From Eubacteriales bacterium (GTDB taxonomy: Bacteria > Bacillota > Clostridia > Christensenellales > Aristaeellaceae): a DNA stretch of 64,000 nt. The stretch lies in the NCBI GenBank assembly GCA_028693055.1, contig JAQUWD010000005.1, forward strand, positions 40,340 to 104,339, in the 5' to 3' direction. Positions within the stretch are counted from its first letter, which is position 1. Each line of letters starts with the position of its first letter. A program made the translations under genes and the position numbers. Below the pieces are notes generated by a model, which saw only the letters and a list, made by a program, of their open reading frames with translations, was not told where the DNA came from and ran no database searches. Positions 23,552-33,603 of this stretch are shown piece by piece.

Positions 23552-25795
23552 TTAGGGCTCTAGGCCATGCGGACGGTTGAGGGAGCGGTACTCGCTGGGA
23601 GTCATTCCCTCCGCCTCGCGAAATTTTCGCGTAAAGCTGGCAATGTCCATATAACCTGCCCGCGTGACCACGTCTTTAATTTTTTCGTCCGTATGGGCAA
23701 GCTCCTGCTTCACATACGCCAGTCTGTAGGAAGAGACCAGCTGCATAAAGCCATAGCCCGTTTCCATCCGTAGGCAGCGATTGATATAGGTACCCGAGTA
23801 CTCCACCAGCTCAGACAAGCGGGCCAAGGAAAAATCAGGCTCAAAGCAATGCTCCCGCAATGTGTTTAGGATAAGCTGCTGCTGACTGGAACGGCCTGTG
23901 TCGCGGCGCTTCTCCACCGCTTGACAGTTGGAAACGGTAAGCCGCTTCATCATCTCCTCAAAGGCTTGCTCGCCGGCAAAAAGGGTGATGGATTTATACT
24001 CCTCGCGAAAAGCGTGCACTACCTCCGGCTCGCATACCGCCATTGTGCGCGAAAACAATTCAAAGCGCATATAGCTGGCATTGAGCATGCTGACCAGCTC
24101 GTGGCGCAGCCGGGTGAGCAAGGTATCCAAAACCTCTAACGCCGTGCGCTGATCAACGCTATGCACAGCCTGTAGGTACAGCCCCGCCTCGTCCCCGCCC
24201 CGAAGCAGCCAGTTTTCGTTTCGTCCACAGGCTGGCTTCTCCGGCTCGTAAAGGCAAACGCCCGGCCGATTTTGAGAGCCGCTGTGATTCTTTAACGCAA
24301 TGTAGGCTTCCAAATAGGAACGCGGCACGCTTTTTAACTCGTTCACAATGCTTCCCGCGCCAATCCCCGACATCGTTATGTTCATTTGACACAGTAGACG
24401 CATCAGATGCTCGCCATGCTCCAAGCGCGCATCGCGATTGGTATGGCAGACGATAAGCATCGCAAAAAAGCGTTCGTCCTCCACATAAACGCCGTGAGCG
24501 TCCGCCCCTTCCAACACTAGCTCTTCCAACGCATGCGCATTCTTCAACGAATCCACATCGGCCGTTATCAGCAACGCATACATGGGCTGCCCAGCGAGAG
24601 GGATTTCGGGCAGCGCGTAGTTCAGCTGAGCCAAATCATGGTCGCTCAAGCTTCCGCGGATTACCCGCAGCAATAGCTGATCCCGTACAAACGGACGCTG
24701 CATAGCCAGCTGCTCCTGAAGCTCGTCTCTTTCCTGATGGATGTTGTTCAGGTATCTGCCAATGCGGTCATACTCAGAAAAAGACCCGTCTGCGTCAGCC
24801 TCATTTTCCGCGATGGTATGCAGCAGCTTCCCCACAGGCCGATAAAAGTTACGCGCCATGAACAGCGCCACAATGAGAACCACCAGCACCAGCATTCCGA
24901 CAATCAGCATGGTACGCATTTGCAGCTGTTCCATACCGCCATAAAGGGAGGTCAGCCGAAGCGCCGCTATCAGATTGATGCCGAACAAGTCCGTTTTGTA
25001 GCGCAGCGCTTGATACTCTTCACCAGCCAGCATCACCGTTGTCAGGTTATTGATGCCGCATTGCTGCACCGCTACGTTTTCCTTCTCATTCATTTTCAAG
25101 CTCTGCCGCTGTCCCAAAAGATCATAGGAGGGCGAGTAAATCTGTAGACAAACAGGCTCCGTACCCAAGTACTCCGTTATGGTGTCCAATAATTGTTCCG
25201 TATCAATCAGGCAGACAAACGTACCCTGACGGCCAGTGCTTGCCTGAAATACCGGCAAAGCCAGCGACATCATGCCAGAGCCTGCCGTACCGTCATGCAC
25301 CAATGGCCAAAAGGTCAAGGATATGGTTTTATTCAAATGAGAAAAAAACGCCGAGCGATCCAAATCCACCGCTTTGCCCAATTCCGACTGAAAGGCTGCG
25401 TATTCCATTAAACCGTCCGCAGAATAAATCATCGTATCGCCCATGCGGTAAAAAATCATCCGTGTTTTGATTCGGCTGTTTTCCTGAGCGTTGGTCAGAT
25501 AGCTGCTCATCACAGAGGTGAGCGTGTCAGAATCCTTCCCGGCACGGTCCAGCAGGGCTGTCATTTGCTGATTGGCGGTAAAAATACCCACCGTGGATTG
25601 CATCTCCTGCACCAGCGTATCGACATGCGCAGCCGATTGCGCCATCGCTCTCCGGAAGGATTCCTGCGCTTTGTTTTGGTACTCGTTCATGGTTACGAGG
25701 TACACCATTACCGCCAACAGGGTGAGCGGAACAACAGCAATACAGATGCAAGATATTAAAAAGTGTCGGTATAAACGCTTGCTTTTGGAACGCAT
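23552..25795 (-). CDS. Membrane-bound AraC-family transcriptional regulator
   Basis: A 747-residue one-component regulator of the YesN/YtdP-like type. The N-terminus has a membrane segment (FLISCICIAVVPLTLLAVMVYLV), an extracellular sensor domain of about 250 residues, a second segment (TMLIVGMLVLVVLIVALFMARNFY) with a HAMP-like stretch, a cytoplasmic linker, and a C-terminal AraC HTH pair (FSLARLSELVEYSGTYINRCLRMETGYGFMQLVSSYRLAYVKQELAHTDEKIKDVVTRAGYMDIASFTRKFREAEGMTPSEYR). It lies just upstream of the transporter-sulfatase operon on the same strand and is separated from it by a terminator, so it probably senses the extracellular sugar and activates that operon. Confidence 0.92.
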   Translation of the reverse strand: MRSKSKRLYRHFLISCICIAVVPLTLLAVMVYLVTMNEYQNKAQESFRRAMAQSAAHVDTLVQEMQSTVGIFTANQQMTALLDRAGKDSDTLTSVMSSYLTNAQENSRIKTRMIFYRMGDTMIYSADGLMEYAAFQSELGKAVDLDRSAFFSHLNKTISLTFWPLVHDGTAGSGMMSLALPVFQASTGRQGTFVCLIDTEQLLDTITEYLGTEPVCLQIYSPSYDLLGQRQSLKMNEKENVAVQQCGINNLTTVMLAGEEYQALRYKTDLFGINLIAALRLTSLYGGMEQLQMRTMLIVGMLVLVVLIVALFMARNFYRPVGKLLHTIAENEADADGSFSEYDRIGRYLNNIHQERDELQEQLAMQRPFVRDQLLLRVIRGSLSDHDLAQLNYALPEIPLAGQPMYALLITADVDSLKNAHALEELVLEGADAHGVYVEDERFFAMLIVCHTNRDARLEHGEHLMRLLCQMNITMSGIGAGSIVNELKSVPRSYLEAYIALKNHSGSQNRPGVCLYEPEKPACGRNENWLLRGGDEAGLYLQAVHSVDQRTALEVLDTLLTRLRHELVSMLNASYMRFELFSRTMAVCEPEVVHAFREEYKSITLFAGEQAFEEMMKRLTVSNCQAVEKRRDTGRSSQQQLILNTLREHCFEPDFSLARLSELVEYSGTYINRCLRMETGYGFMQLVSSYRLAYVKQELAHTDEKIKDVVTRAGYMDIASFTRKFREAEGMTPSEYRSLNRPHGLEP

Positions 25796-25999
25796 GACAT
25801 CCTCGCCTTCTCGTTACATTTGACGGAAACGGATCACCGCCTTTACCCATAGAGTGAAGACCCTTCCATAAAGAAGCAAGGGAAGAAAGATAATTACAAA
25901 GCTTCTAAGCAGCTTCATTGATGATTTGTTCGAGGGAAGATTTTCACCGTATCCCTTTTGGCTGTTCGCGTTATCGCAAACGCATACGCCCCCTGCCTG

Positions 26000-27592
26000 T
26001 CAGCGTGCGCTAGTCCTGCCGTGTTTTCGCGCGATCAACCAACACGCGCCCGCAAGCGTAGCCGCGCCCAGCGCTAGCCACGCCCACCCCAGCGGAAATT
26101 CGTCGCCCGTCTTGGGCGGCACCGCCAGCGTCGCGCCCACACGGATCGTCATGCGCGCACGGAAAGGGGTGGGAGAGGCGTTATCCTGCACATACACATA
26201 AGCGGTGGTGTCATCATGCGGTTTGCCCGACCGCGTGCCAGTAATCACGCCCGCCGTAGTGATGTTCAGCCACGCGGGCGCATCCGCCCCCAGAGAATAA
26301 ACGTAGCCCGGCGTGCCGCCGCTGGCGCCGCCGCTTACGTCAATGGCCTTTACGGAGTCACCCAGCTGCCCCGCTGGCAAATCATATGCATCGTTGTGCG
26401 CAAATGTCAGCGTCGAGCCGCCTGGAAAAACCTCCAAATAGGTTTCCGACGTGCTAAGCTCATAGGGTATGGAAACGCCGTTGTTGTACGCCGCGCTGGT
26501 CGACGAACGCCAGCGGTAGCCGTTCGTATAGGTGAACGCCCTAGGCTCAAATTGCAGCGAGCCGCGCGTCCCCGTAGTGGCTAGCGTTCGGGCGATTAAG
26601 CTGCAGTCGGTAAGCGTCAGCCCCATCGTGCGCATCCCGTAGCTTACGCCCTTTGTGCCACCGATGGCGGTCACGGTCGCGTTTGTAATCACAATGGGAT
26701 CCGCCATGGAGTTAAAGCCAAAGCTACCGCCGTTAGAGACCCCCACTGTCCCGCCGGTGGCGGTTACGGTCGCGCCGCCGTTGATTTCAATCCCGCCGCC
26801 GACGATGCCATGGCTAGAATCCGAAGTAGTATCTCCGCTTGTTACGTCCAGCGTGCCGGGACCGATAATGGTAAGATTTTTACTGCAGGAGATGCCATAG
26901 CGATTCAGGGCAGAGACGCCCACGCTGGTCACCGTGTTCTTGCCCGATAGCCGGATGATTAGCGGAGGGATGCTACTGATCCCATGCGTCGCGTCATAGG
27001 GGTTCGCAACACTAGAAATGATATGAGTGTTCGTGAGCGTTAGCGCACTGTCCACACCTTGGTAACCCAAAGTCACACCGTTTTGCGCCTGCACGGTCAC
27101 ACCGTTTAGCGTCACTTTGCCGCCCTGAAGCATCTCGACGCCGATGTACCGCGCCTCTAGACGCACGCTGCTATCCGCACCAATCAAGCCGCTGCCAATT
27201 TGCACGTCCGTAACCTCACCCGAGCTCATACCAGTGCGACTCACTTGGATGCAGCTTTGACTCACGTTAGGATCCTTTATGGATACCACGCTGGGCGTTG
27301 CGCTGCTATTAATGAGCTGGAACGACGTCACCTTCGCATCCTGCCCAACACGCAGCTGTAGGTTGGTCAGCGAGTGCCCGTTCAGGTCGATGATGATGTT
27401 CTTCCTCACATAGACAATTGACCAGATATTGGCGCTATAATTTTCGCTGAGCTTGAGCGTCTCGCCCTCGTTCATCCCGTTGATAAGCTTACGCAGAGCG
27501 TTCTCGTCCCCATCTGCCAGCGCCGCCGTAGGCAGCAAGCACATAAGTAGCGCACAGCATGCCAGAATTGATAATAAACGTTGCATTTTCAT
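26000..27592 (-). CDS. Sortase-anchored surface protein with beta-helix-like region
   Basis: About 530 residues from ATG 27592 (MKMQRLLSILACCALLMCLLPTAALA, signal peptide). The middle is rich in VTLNGVTVQ, LTNTHIIS, ITNATVTAIGGT-type turns, resembling right-handed parallel beta-helix or Pec_lyase-like adhesin modules. A putative Ig-like (He_PIG) domain follows (SGGTPGYVYSLGADAPAWLNITTAGVITGT). The C-terminus has PPKTGDE, a hydrophobic segment (GWAWLALGAATLAGACWLIA) and a basic tail, the layout of a sortase signal though with P instead of L in LPxTG. It has its own promoter at 27735-27707. Its ligand is unknown. Confidence 0.85.
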   Translation of the reverse strand: MKMQRLLSILACCALLMCLLPTAALADGDENALRKLINGMNEGETLKLSENYSANIWSIVYVRKNIIIDLNGHSLTNLQLRVGQDAKVTSFQLINSSATPSVVSIKDPNVSQSCIQVSRTGMSSGEVTDVQIGSGLIGADSSVRLEARYIGVEMLQGGKVTLNGVTVQAQNGVTLGYQGVDSALTLTNTHIISSVANPYDATHGISSIPPLIIRLSGKNTVTSVGVSALNRYGISCSKNLTIIGPGTLDVTSGDTTSDSSHGIVGGGIEINGGATVTATGGTVGVSNGGSFGFNSMADPIVITNATVTAIGGTKGVSYGMRTMGLTLTDCSLIARTLATTGTRGSLQFEPRAFTYTNGYRWRSSTSAAYNNGVSIPYELSTSETYLEVFPGGSTLTFAHNDAYDLPAGQLGDSVKAIDVSGGASGGTPGYVYSLGADAPAWLNITTAGVITGTRSGKPHDDTTAYVYVQDNASPTPFRARMTIRVGATLAVPPKTGDEFPLGWAWLALGAATLAGACWLIARKHGRTSAR

Positions 27593-27706
27593 TTCCAGAT
27601 TCTCCCTTTCCACCGCGTCTCGCTCGGCATGCCTCGCGCTTGCCGGACGGCGCGTTCCGTTCGCCCAGTGGAGTTGCATACAGGAAGCCTACGTTATCTC
27701 TTACTA

Positions 27707-27735
27707 ATCATATCGATCGCACGATGGAAAGTCAA
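27707..27735 (-). promoter_or_regulatory. Promoter of the 530-residue surface protein gene
   Basis: On the minus strand TTGACT (27735-27730), 17 bases, TATGAT (27712-27707). The leader to the ATG is about 110 bases and shows no recognised regulatory RNA. Confidence 0.7.
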
Positions 27736-27812
27736 GTATCGTTTAGATAGATTTACCATAGAGAAGGCAGGCACTTACGAGATTTCTATTCAGCGCTTTC
27801 TCCTTTTTTAGC

Positions 27813-27857
27813 AACAACACGACGCGGACCCGTCATGATCCGCGTCGTGCTGTTGTT
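27813..27857. terminator. Strong hairpin after the large surface protein gene
   Basis: AACAACACGACGCGGA and TCCGCGTCGTGCTGTTGTT pair with a three-base bulge. The hairpin overlaps the stop codon of the 1,915-residue protein. Neither strand shows a clean T-tract after it, so termination is likely but not certain. Confidence 0.5.
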
Positions 27858-30800
27858 ATTTGGTTCGCCGTTGTTTACGGCCTATCAGCATAAGGCTGAG
27901 CATTTCCATTACACATAGGCTAAGCCAAAGCAATGGCTGGCTGCTATCTCCGGTCTTGGGCGGGATGCTCGGTTCAGAGACCCGCAAAGCGACCGCTTCC
28001 GTTTCCAACCAACCGCCCAGTGAATCGTTGATGCGGCATTTGTACCGGAAGCCATCGTTGCTAAGGTTCACAGCCGAGGTCGTGTAGCTTGCGAGGGTCG
28101 CGTCATTCAAGGCTTCCCATGCGCCGTTCTTTCGGTCGATATACCATTGGTACTTTAGTCCATCACCTGTAGCCACCACGCTGAAGGTTGCCTGTTCACC
28201 AACCAGCACGGCTTGCTCCGCTGGTTGTGTAATAATCCGAAAGCTGGCTTCATAGGTTGCGGTTGCAATCACAGCATAGGCGGGCATCGTGAACTTTACT
28301 GTTGCGGTCGCTATACCACCCTCGGTAAAGCCCACGCTTGGGCTGATTTCCCATTGCTTAAATTGCATGCCTGTAACCGGTGAATCGGCTGTGAGCGTGA
28401 CGGTAGTACCTTCGTCGTAGCTGCCGCCGCCTGTGCCAAAAGAAACCGTAACAAGATGATTTGCAACTGGCGTGGTACGAACCGTAACCGTTGCCACGCT
28501 GGAATGGACTGTCGCTGCGCCTGTATAGGACGCTTGGCAGAGGTAATGATACGTCCCAATTGGCAAATAGGTGGGAAGGCTGAGCGTGCTGCCCGTGGCT
28601 AGCGAATTGCCGGAGGGCGTACCGTTTACGTCACAAGCATACCAATTCAGCGCTGCTGTACCGCCGTTCGATACCGTGGCTGCAGCCGTCAAGCTGCCTG
28701 TGATGCTTCCCGCCACGACTGCTGTATTGGCAACGGGCTGGATTGTGAAGTTGATCTTCAGCACGCCAGGCGTGCGGTAGTACATCTCAACCTTTGTTGC
28801 CGGCTTCGACGCGGACTCCATCAAGACAAATGCTCTGCTATTATCATCATATTCAAAGAAGTAGCCGTCGGGCAGGTAAGGTAGCAGCCCGCTGTAGTCA
28901 CCCGTAGGCGCCGACTCGATGCTCAGGCCATCCTCCAGATTGATGTGCGAAATTTTATCCAGATCCAGCGATCCGCCTGCCGCTATGGTCATTGAGCCGT
29001 TAATATTCAGGGTGGCTCCATCCTTGACCGTGTAATGCTGCCTGTAAATCGAATCGTTCAGCGTAAAGGTTGAATCGGCGCCTGTAGTTGAAACCGTGCC
29101 TATAACGGAAAGGTAGCTGTCCGCTCCGCCGCTGGCTCCCCAATAAGCCGTCTGGGCATTCACTTTCGCGCCATTCGTCACGGTAACAGAATCGTTATTG
29201 TTGCCGCTGCCATTGATCTCCCGAACCGTCAAGGTCGCGCCCGTTGTGCTTGTAACAACGTACTTGATATTCGGTCCATGCTCGACGCAGCTTAAAACAC
29301 CTGTGATGGTGCTGTCGGACACGACGTTGATGGTCACGGGGTCACTGCCTGTCATGGAAACATTTTCAACCGTAGCGCCATTTAGGGTCAGTATGCGCGT
29401 AGTATGATCCCACTCCCAGCCCGTTCCGCTTAGATCTCTATCGGAATACAGAATGATACTGCCGTTGGACTTTGTGTAGCTGTACGCCGCGCTTTCCAAG
29501 CTTTCGGCGCTGTTTGCATATTCTTTGCCATTTCCCATGGCTGTTACCTTGAAGTTATAGCTGCCAGTATCCTTGATCGTATCCGTAAAGTCGCACTCCG
29601 TACCGTTCACAAACCTCGCGGAGCCGTAGAGCGCGCCGTCCTTGTAAAGTGCCACGGAGTAGCCGCTGGCGTTGTCCACCGCCGTCCATTTCGCCTTGGC
29701 GGAAATTGCCGATTCCCATACAAGCCCCGTGGGTGTGTCCAGCTTCACCGTGCTGGCTTTGCCAACGATCACCGTTGCCACGTTGGAAAGCACAGAAACC
29801 GCGCCGCTTGAGACGGCCTCACAGAGGTAGTAATACACACCCGCTTCTAAGTCGGTAGGCAGTGTGAAGGAAGTACCGGTGGCAAGAACGTTTCCATTGC
29901 TGATGCCGTTTTCGTCGCAGGAGTACCAGCTGAGCGTTACAGCCGCCGAGGGCAAAACCGCCGCTTCAGCGGTCAGCGAAGCAGTGATGTTACCAACGGC
30001 AGCCGTGGTGTACTGCGCGGGCTGCTTGGTAAAGGTGATTTTTGGCGCGCCCTTTGCGCCGATGTTCAGCGCAAGCATACGCATATCCGCACCTGATTGA
30101 TTGGACACAATGAACGTGACACTGGACGCGCCCGCCTGTGTGGGCGTGCCGCTGAGCGTGCCGTCAGTCGCAAGCGTTAATCCGTCGGGCATTGTGCCGC
30201 TGTATAGCCGCCAGGTAAGGGGTGCGTCGCCGTCGGCGGTCAATGTCTGGCTATAAGCTTCACCCACCGTGCCGCCGTTCAGCGTTTCTGTGGTGATGGT
30301 CGGCGCGACAGGCGCGGGGGCAATCGTTATGGTGAACGGCTTGCTCATCAAGGCAGTCTCACTGGCATTGTTTGGAGCAATGCCGTTATCGGCAGTGATG
30401 GTGAAGGTGCCGATTCCCGCAACGGTCGGTGTGCCGCTGATCACGCCGGTATTGGCATCCAAGGTCAACCCTTGCGGGAGCGCACCCTGTGTCACGCTCC
30501 ACGTGATCGGCGCGTCGCCTGTAGCCGTCAACGTTTCGCTGTAGGGTGCACCCACCGTGCCTCCTGCAAGGCTTTTTGTTGTAATGGCTGGCGAAACGGG
30601 CTTATGCTCAATGTGCAGCTGCAGATTCTGCGTAGCGTTGTTTGTTCCGTTATCGGCGGTTACGGTGAAATAGAAATCGCCGCTGACCGTGGGCGTGCCG
30701 CTCAAAAGCCCAGTTTGGCTGAGCGCTATGCCGGTGGGCAGATTTGTCGTACTCCAAATGATGGCGCCGCTGCCGGTGGTGGCGGAAAGCTGTTGGCTGT

Positions 30801-33603
30801 AGGGCGCACCTTCGTTTCCATCGGGCAGCGTTTTTGTGGAGATGGTCACCCAAGCTGGGTCGGGGGCAACCTGCAGCGTCAGCTGCTGCTCGGTTGTGCC
30901 TGCGGTGTTGGTCGCGGTCACGGTAATGGGAAAGTCTCCGCTTTCCGTGGGCGTACCGGAGAGAATACCGCTTGCGCTCAGCGTCATGCCCACGGGCAGC
31001 CTGCCCTCCGTGAGAGCGTAGGCGACATTGCCGCCGCTTGCAAAGAGCTGCTCGGTATAGGCAGTGCCGCCGACGGCACTGGGCAAGGTGATGGTGGTAA
31101 AGGCGGGCTTTTCCGTCGCCGCCCTGACCGTCAAGGTAAACTGCTTGGTATTGGAATCAGAATACTCGTCGCTGTTTTTCAGGTGATACGCCGTCCACTT
31201 GATGTTATACGTACCCGGCGCTGCCGTTACGGGAGCGTTGAGCGAGGCGCTGATTGTGGAAACAGAATAGCCGTCTGCCCTGAGCGTTGGACTATCGCTC
31301 ATCATGCCCGCCGGAAGCCGCTTCGTTTCCCCGTTGCATTCATAGGTTACGTTGATGACTCCGTATGCAGCACTCTCATTTGTGCCTGCGTACAGAATTT
31401 CCGCATTGTATGCCTCATTCTGCACAGCATCCGGTAGCGCCTCGGTCAGAATCTTGACAGGCTCGGCTGCTTCCAGCACAACGATGGTGATCTCCTGCTC
31501 GCAGGAGCCGTAGGCGTTGCTGACCTTCAAGCGAACGGGGTATTCGCCAGCCTGTGTGGGTACGCCGCTCAAAGTGGCAATCCGAGTATTGTCATCTTTT
31601 GTGGTATCATAGGTTAATGTCAGCCCATCAGGCATAGTGCTTGCATCAAGCACCTCCCACCAACACGGCGCTTCAGGATAGCGGTAGCTCGTTCCACTGT
31701 CAGCCCTTGCTGTAAAAGAGCATGTCGTTTTGGCGCCGACGCGGAACGGATTTTGTTCTGACGTTTCAATGTAAACGGGCGGACGATTTTCCATCGGCGC
31801 TGTCACCCGAATGATGACTTGCTCTGTGGTCAGCGTCCCTGCGTTGTTGGTGATGGCGAACTTGACGGTGTACTCGCCCTTCTGCGTAGGCGTGCCTGTG
31901 AAGTAGACGTCGGTGCCGTCCGCATTGGTGGCCAGCGTCATGCCATCGGGGAGGTGGCCCTCCGCAAGGCTCCACGTCATGGGCGTCGTGCCCTCCACCA
32001 GCATGTGGTAGATGCTGTTGCTGCTGTTATAGCTCACGTCCTGAATGAAGCTGGGGGTGCCAACAAAGAAGTTCTTGGGAGCCATCAGCCAGTTGGCGTA
32101 GAAGGTGGTCAATACACTGCTGATTTTTGTGTCAACCGTGACCTTGTTGCCCGTGCCGTCCTTGCCCGTGTACCAGCCGCCAAAAACATAGCCCTTGCGG
32201 GTCGGGTTGGCGGGGATATTGGTTCCAACGGTGCTGCCCGTGGTGTTGTAGGAAGTGAACAACGAATTGTCATCACAAAAATCATAGGTAATGACACGAT
32301 AGCTGGTAGCTCCCGCACCGGCCGCGCCGCCGTTGCCGCCGCTCTTGCTGCGGAAATCATCGCCATCGGACGACAGTCCGGCTTGACCGCCTGTGCCGTT
32401 GGCCTTGCCGCCCTCGCCGGAGTAAGCATAGTGAGTTTTTGCGCCATTGAGTACAATTCTGTAATCAGAATCAGCATTACTCTTGGCGTTTCCATCCTGG
32501 CCCGGCTTTCCGGGAACGAGTTGAATCATATATTCTTGGTCGATGCCCAGAGCACGTAATTCCGCAGGACAATCGACTGGGCTGCCAGTAGGGTTGTTTC
32601 GACTAAGGTCGCCTTTATAGGTATGTGCGGAGATAGTGCCATCTATCAGTTGAATCATCATATCGCCGCCGCCACCGCCACCGCCGCTCTGCGTAACGCC
32701 CTGCCCTGCTCCGCCGCCACCTGCGCCGGACATGCTTGCCCAAAAGCCCTTGTTAGTCAGGGCCATACCGCCCATACCGCCGCCGCCGCCACCGCCGCCG
32801 CCTGTGCCAACATCCGCACCCTGCGAACCATTCCCGCCGCCGCCGCCGCCGCCGCTGCCGCTTGCCACCACCTTCTTCATTACAGATTGGGCAGCATTTC
32901 CCACGCCACCGTAGCCGCCCTTTGCCGCTGCACCACCGCTGCCGCCTTTGACGGTTAGTCTGGAACTGCTGTTTTTGTAAAAAATAGACACATAGCCCAT
33001 CGCTGCCGCCGTCGTGCCGTTGCCGCCGGAGGCTCTAAGCACTTTGCCTGAACGACCGCCACCGCGTCCGCCTGTTCCGCCAAAGGTGCCGATAGCCGCG
33101 CCTCCGCCGCTGGCTCCCCAGCCGCCAACACCGCCATCATAGGTTTCGCCATCTACTGTTATCATATCATCATGGAACTCTGTGGGCCGCATATAGAGGC
33201 CCGTCGTGCCCGGTTTAGCGTCTGCCCCCTTGCCGCCGTACACACGCAGGTCGGCCTTTGTACCGGAAATATCCCAGAGCCTCAGTGCCGTTCCCTCCGG
33301 CACATAAATACCGGGTGCGCCGCCATAGGTGCCCGCCGTGCTGTTGCCGCCATTGATCGTGACCGTGCCTTTGATATACAGATCCACGATGCTGCCCGCG
33401 GTCAGCGTGATACCTGCGGTGTTGTCCCCGCCGTTGATCGTGCAGTTTTCCAGCAGGTAAGAGCCGCTGGAAAGCGTGAGCGCGCTATAGGTTTTTCCGC
33501 TGTATACCGCCGTGTAGTTTATGGCGGCGCTTGCTGTTTGGGGCACAAGCGGCAGCAGCATGCACAGACAGATGAGCAGGGAAAGCAGCCTTTTCTTCAT
33601 CAT
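27856..33603 (-). CDS. Giant sortase-anchored surface protein with Ig-like repeats
   Basis: A 1,915-residue exported protein. The ATG at 33600 has slightly better spacing to AGAGGA than the one at 33603. Parts in order: signal peptide (LLSLLICLCMLLPLVPQTASA); a Gly-rich region (about 100-430) with many GGxGG runs; one InlB/Listeria-Bacteroides repeat (NPTRKGYVFGGWYTGKDGTG); then six or more putative Ig modules of He_PIG type with LPxGMTLsxxGxLSGTPTxxG signatures; FN3-like and further repeats; and a C-terminal IPPKTGD, hydrophobic segment and RKQRRTK tail for sortase. It should be a wall-anchored adhesin or glycan-binding scaffold. It shares the PPKTGD signal with the next gene, and both are likely substrates of the same sortase, not encoded here. 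Confidence 0.9.
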   Translation of the reverse strand: MMKKRLLSLLICLCMLLPLVPQTASAAINYTAVYSGKTYSALTLSSGSYLLENCTINGGDNTAGITLTAGSIVDLYIKGTVTINGGNSTAGTYGGAPGIYVPEGTALRLWDISGTKADLRVYGGKGADAKPGTTGLYMRPTEFHDDMITVDGETYDGGVGGWGASGGGAAIGTFGGTGGRGGGRSGKVLRASGGNGTTAAAMGYVSIFYKNSSSRLTVKGGSGGAAAKGGYGGVGNAAQSVMKKVVASGSGGGGGGGNGSQGADVGTGGGGGGGGGMGGMALTNKGFWASMSGAGGGGAGQGVTQSGGGGGGGDMMIQLIDGTISAHTYKGDLSRNNPTGSPVDCPAELRALGIDQEYMIQLVPGKPGQDGNAKSNADSDYRIVLNGAKTHYAYSGEGGKANGTGGQAGLSSDGDDFRSKSGGNGGAAGAGATSYRVITYDFCDDNSLFTSYNTTGSTVGTNIPANPTRKGYVFGGWYTGKDGTGNKVTVDTKISSVLTTFYANWLMAPKNFFVGTPSFIQDVSYNSSNSIYHMLVEGTTPMTWSLAEGHLPDGMTLATNADGTDVYFTGTPTQKGEYTVKFAITNNAGTLTTEQVIIRVTAPMENRPPVYIETSEQNPFRVGAKTTCSFTARADSGTSYRYPEAPCWWEVLDASTMPDGLTLTYDTTKDDNTRIATLSGVPTQAGEYPVRLKVSNAYGSCEQEITIVVLEAAEPVKILTEALPDAVQNEAYNAEILYAGTNESAAYGVINVTYECNGETKRLPAGMMSDSPTLRADGYSVSTISASLNAPVTAAPGTYNIKWTAYHLKNSDEYSDSNTKQFTLTVRAATEKPAFTTITLPSAVGGTAYTEQLFASGGNVAYALTEGRLPVGMTLSASGILSGTPTESGDFPITVTATNTAGTTEQQLTLQVAPDPAWVTISTKTLPDGNEGAPYSQQLSATTGSGAIIWSTTNLPTGIALSQTGLLSGTPTVSGDFYFTVTADNGTNNATQNLQLHIEHKPVSPAITTKSLAGGTVGAPYSETLTATGDAPITWSVTQGALPQGLTLDANTGVISGTPTVAGIGTFTITADNGIAPNNASETALMSKPFTITIAPAPVAPTITTETLNGGTVGEAYSQTLTADGDAPLTWRLYSGTMPDGLTLATDGTLSGTPTQAGASSVTFIVSNQSGADMRMLALNIGAKGAPKITFTKQPAQYTTAAVGNITASLTAEAAVLPSAAVTLSWYSCDENGISNGNVLATGTSFTLPTDLEAGVYYYLCEAVSSGAVSVLSNVATVIVGKASTVKLDTPTGLVWESAISAKAKWTAVDNASGYSVALYKDGALYGSARFVNGTECDFTDTIKDTGSYNFKVTAMGNGKEYANSAESLESAAYSYTKSNGSIILYSDRDLSGTGWEWDHTTRILTLNGATVENVSMTGSDPVTINVVSDSTITGVLSCVEHGPNIKYVVTSTTGATLTVREINGSGNNNDSVTVTNGAKVNAQTAYWGASGGADSYLSVIGTVSTTGADSTFTLNDSIYRQHYTVKDGATLNINGSMTIAAGGSLDLDKISHINLEDGLSIESAPTGDYSGLLPYLPDGYFFEYDDNSRAFVLMESASKPATKVEMYYRTPGVLKINFTIQPVANTAVVAGSITGSLTAAATVSNGGTAALNWYACDVNGTPSGNSLATGSTLSLPTYLPIGTYHYLCQASYTGAATVHSSVATVTVRTTPVANHLVTVSFGTGGGSYDEGTTVTLTADSPVTGMQFKQWEISPSVGFTEGGIATATVKFTMPAYAVIATATYEASFRIITQPAEQAVLVGEQATFSVVATGDGLKYQWYIDRKNGAWEALNDATLASYTTSAVNLSNDGFRYKCRINDSLGGWLETEAVALRVSEPSIPPKTGDSSQPLLWLSLCVMEMLSLMLIGRKQRRTK

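Noticed and set aside
30472-31437. 321-codon plus-strand ORF inside the giant surface protein
   Set aside because: It is a shadow of the repetitive minus-strand coding sequence, with Arg/Cys/Gly-rich composition and no family match.
31819-32559. 246-codon plus-strand ORF opposite the giant surface protein
   Set aside because: Antisense shadow; the minus-strand frame continues through it with clear Ig-like and InlB-type modules.
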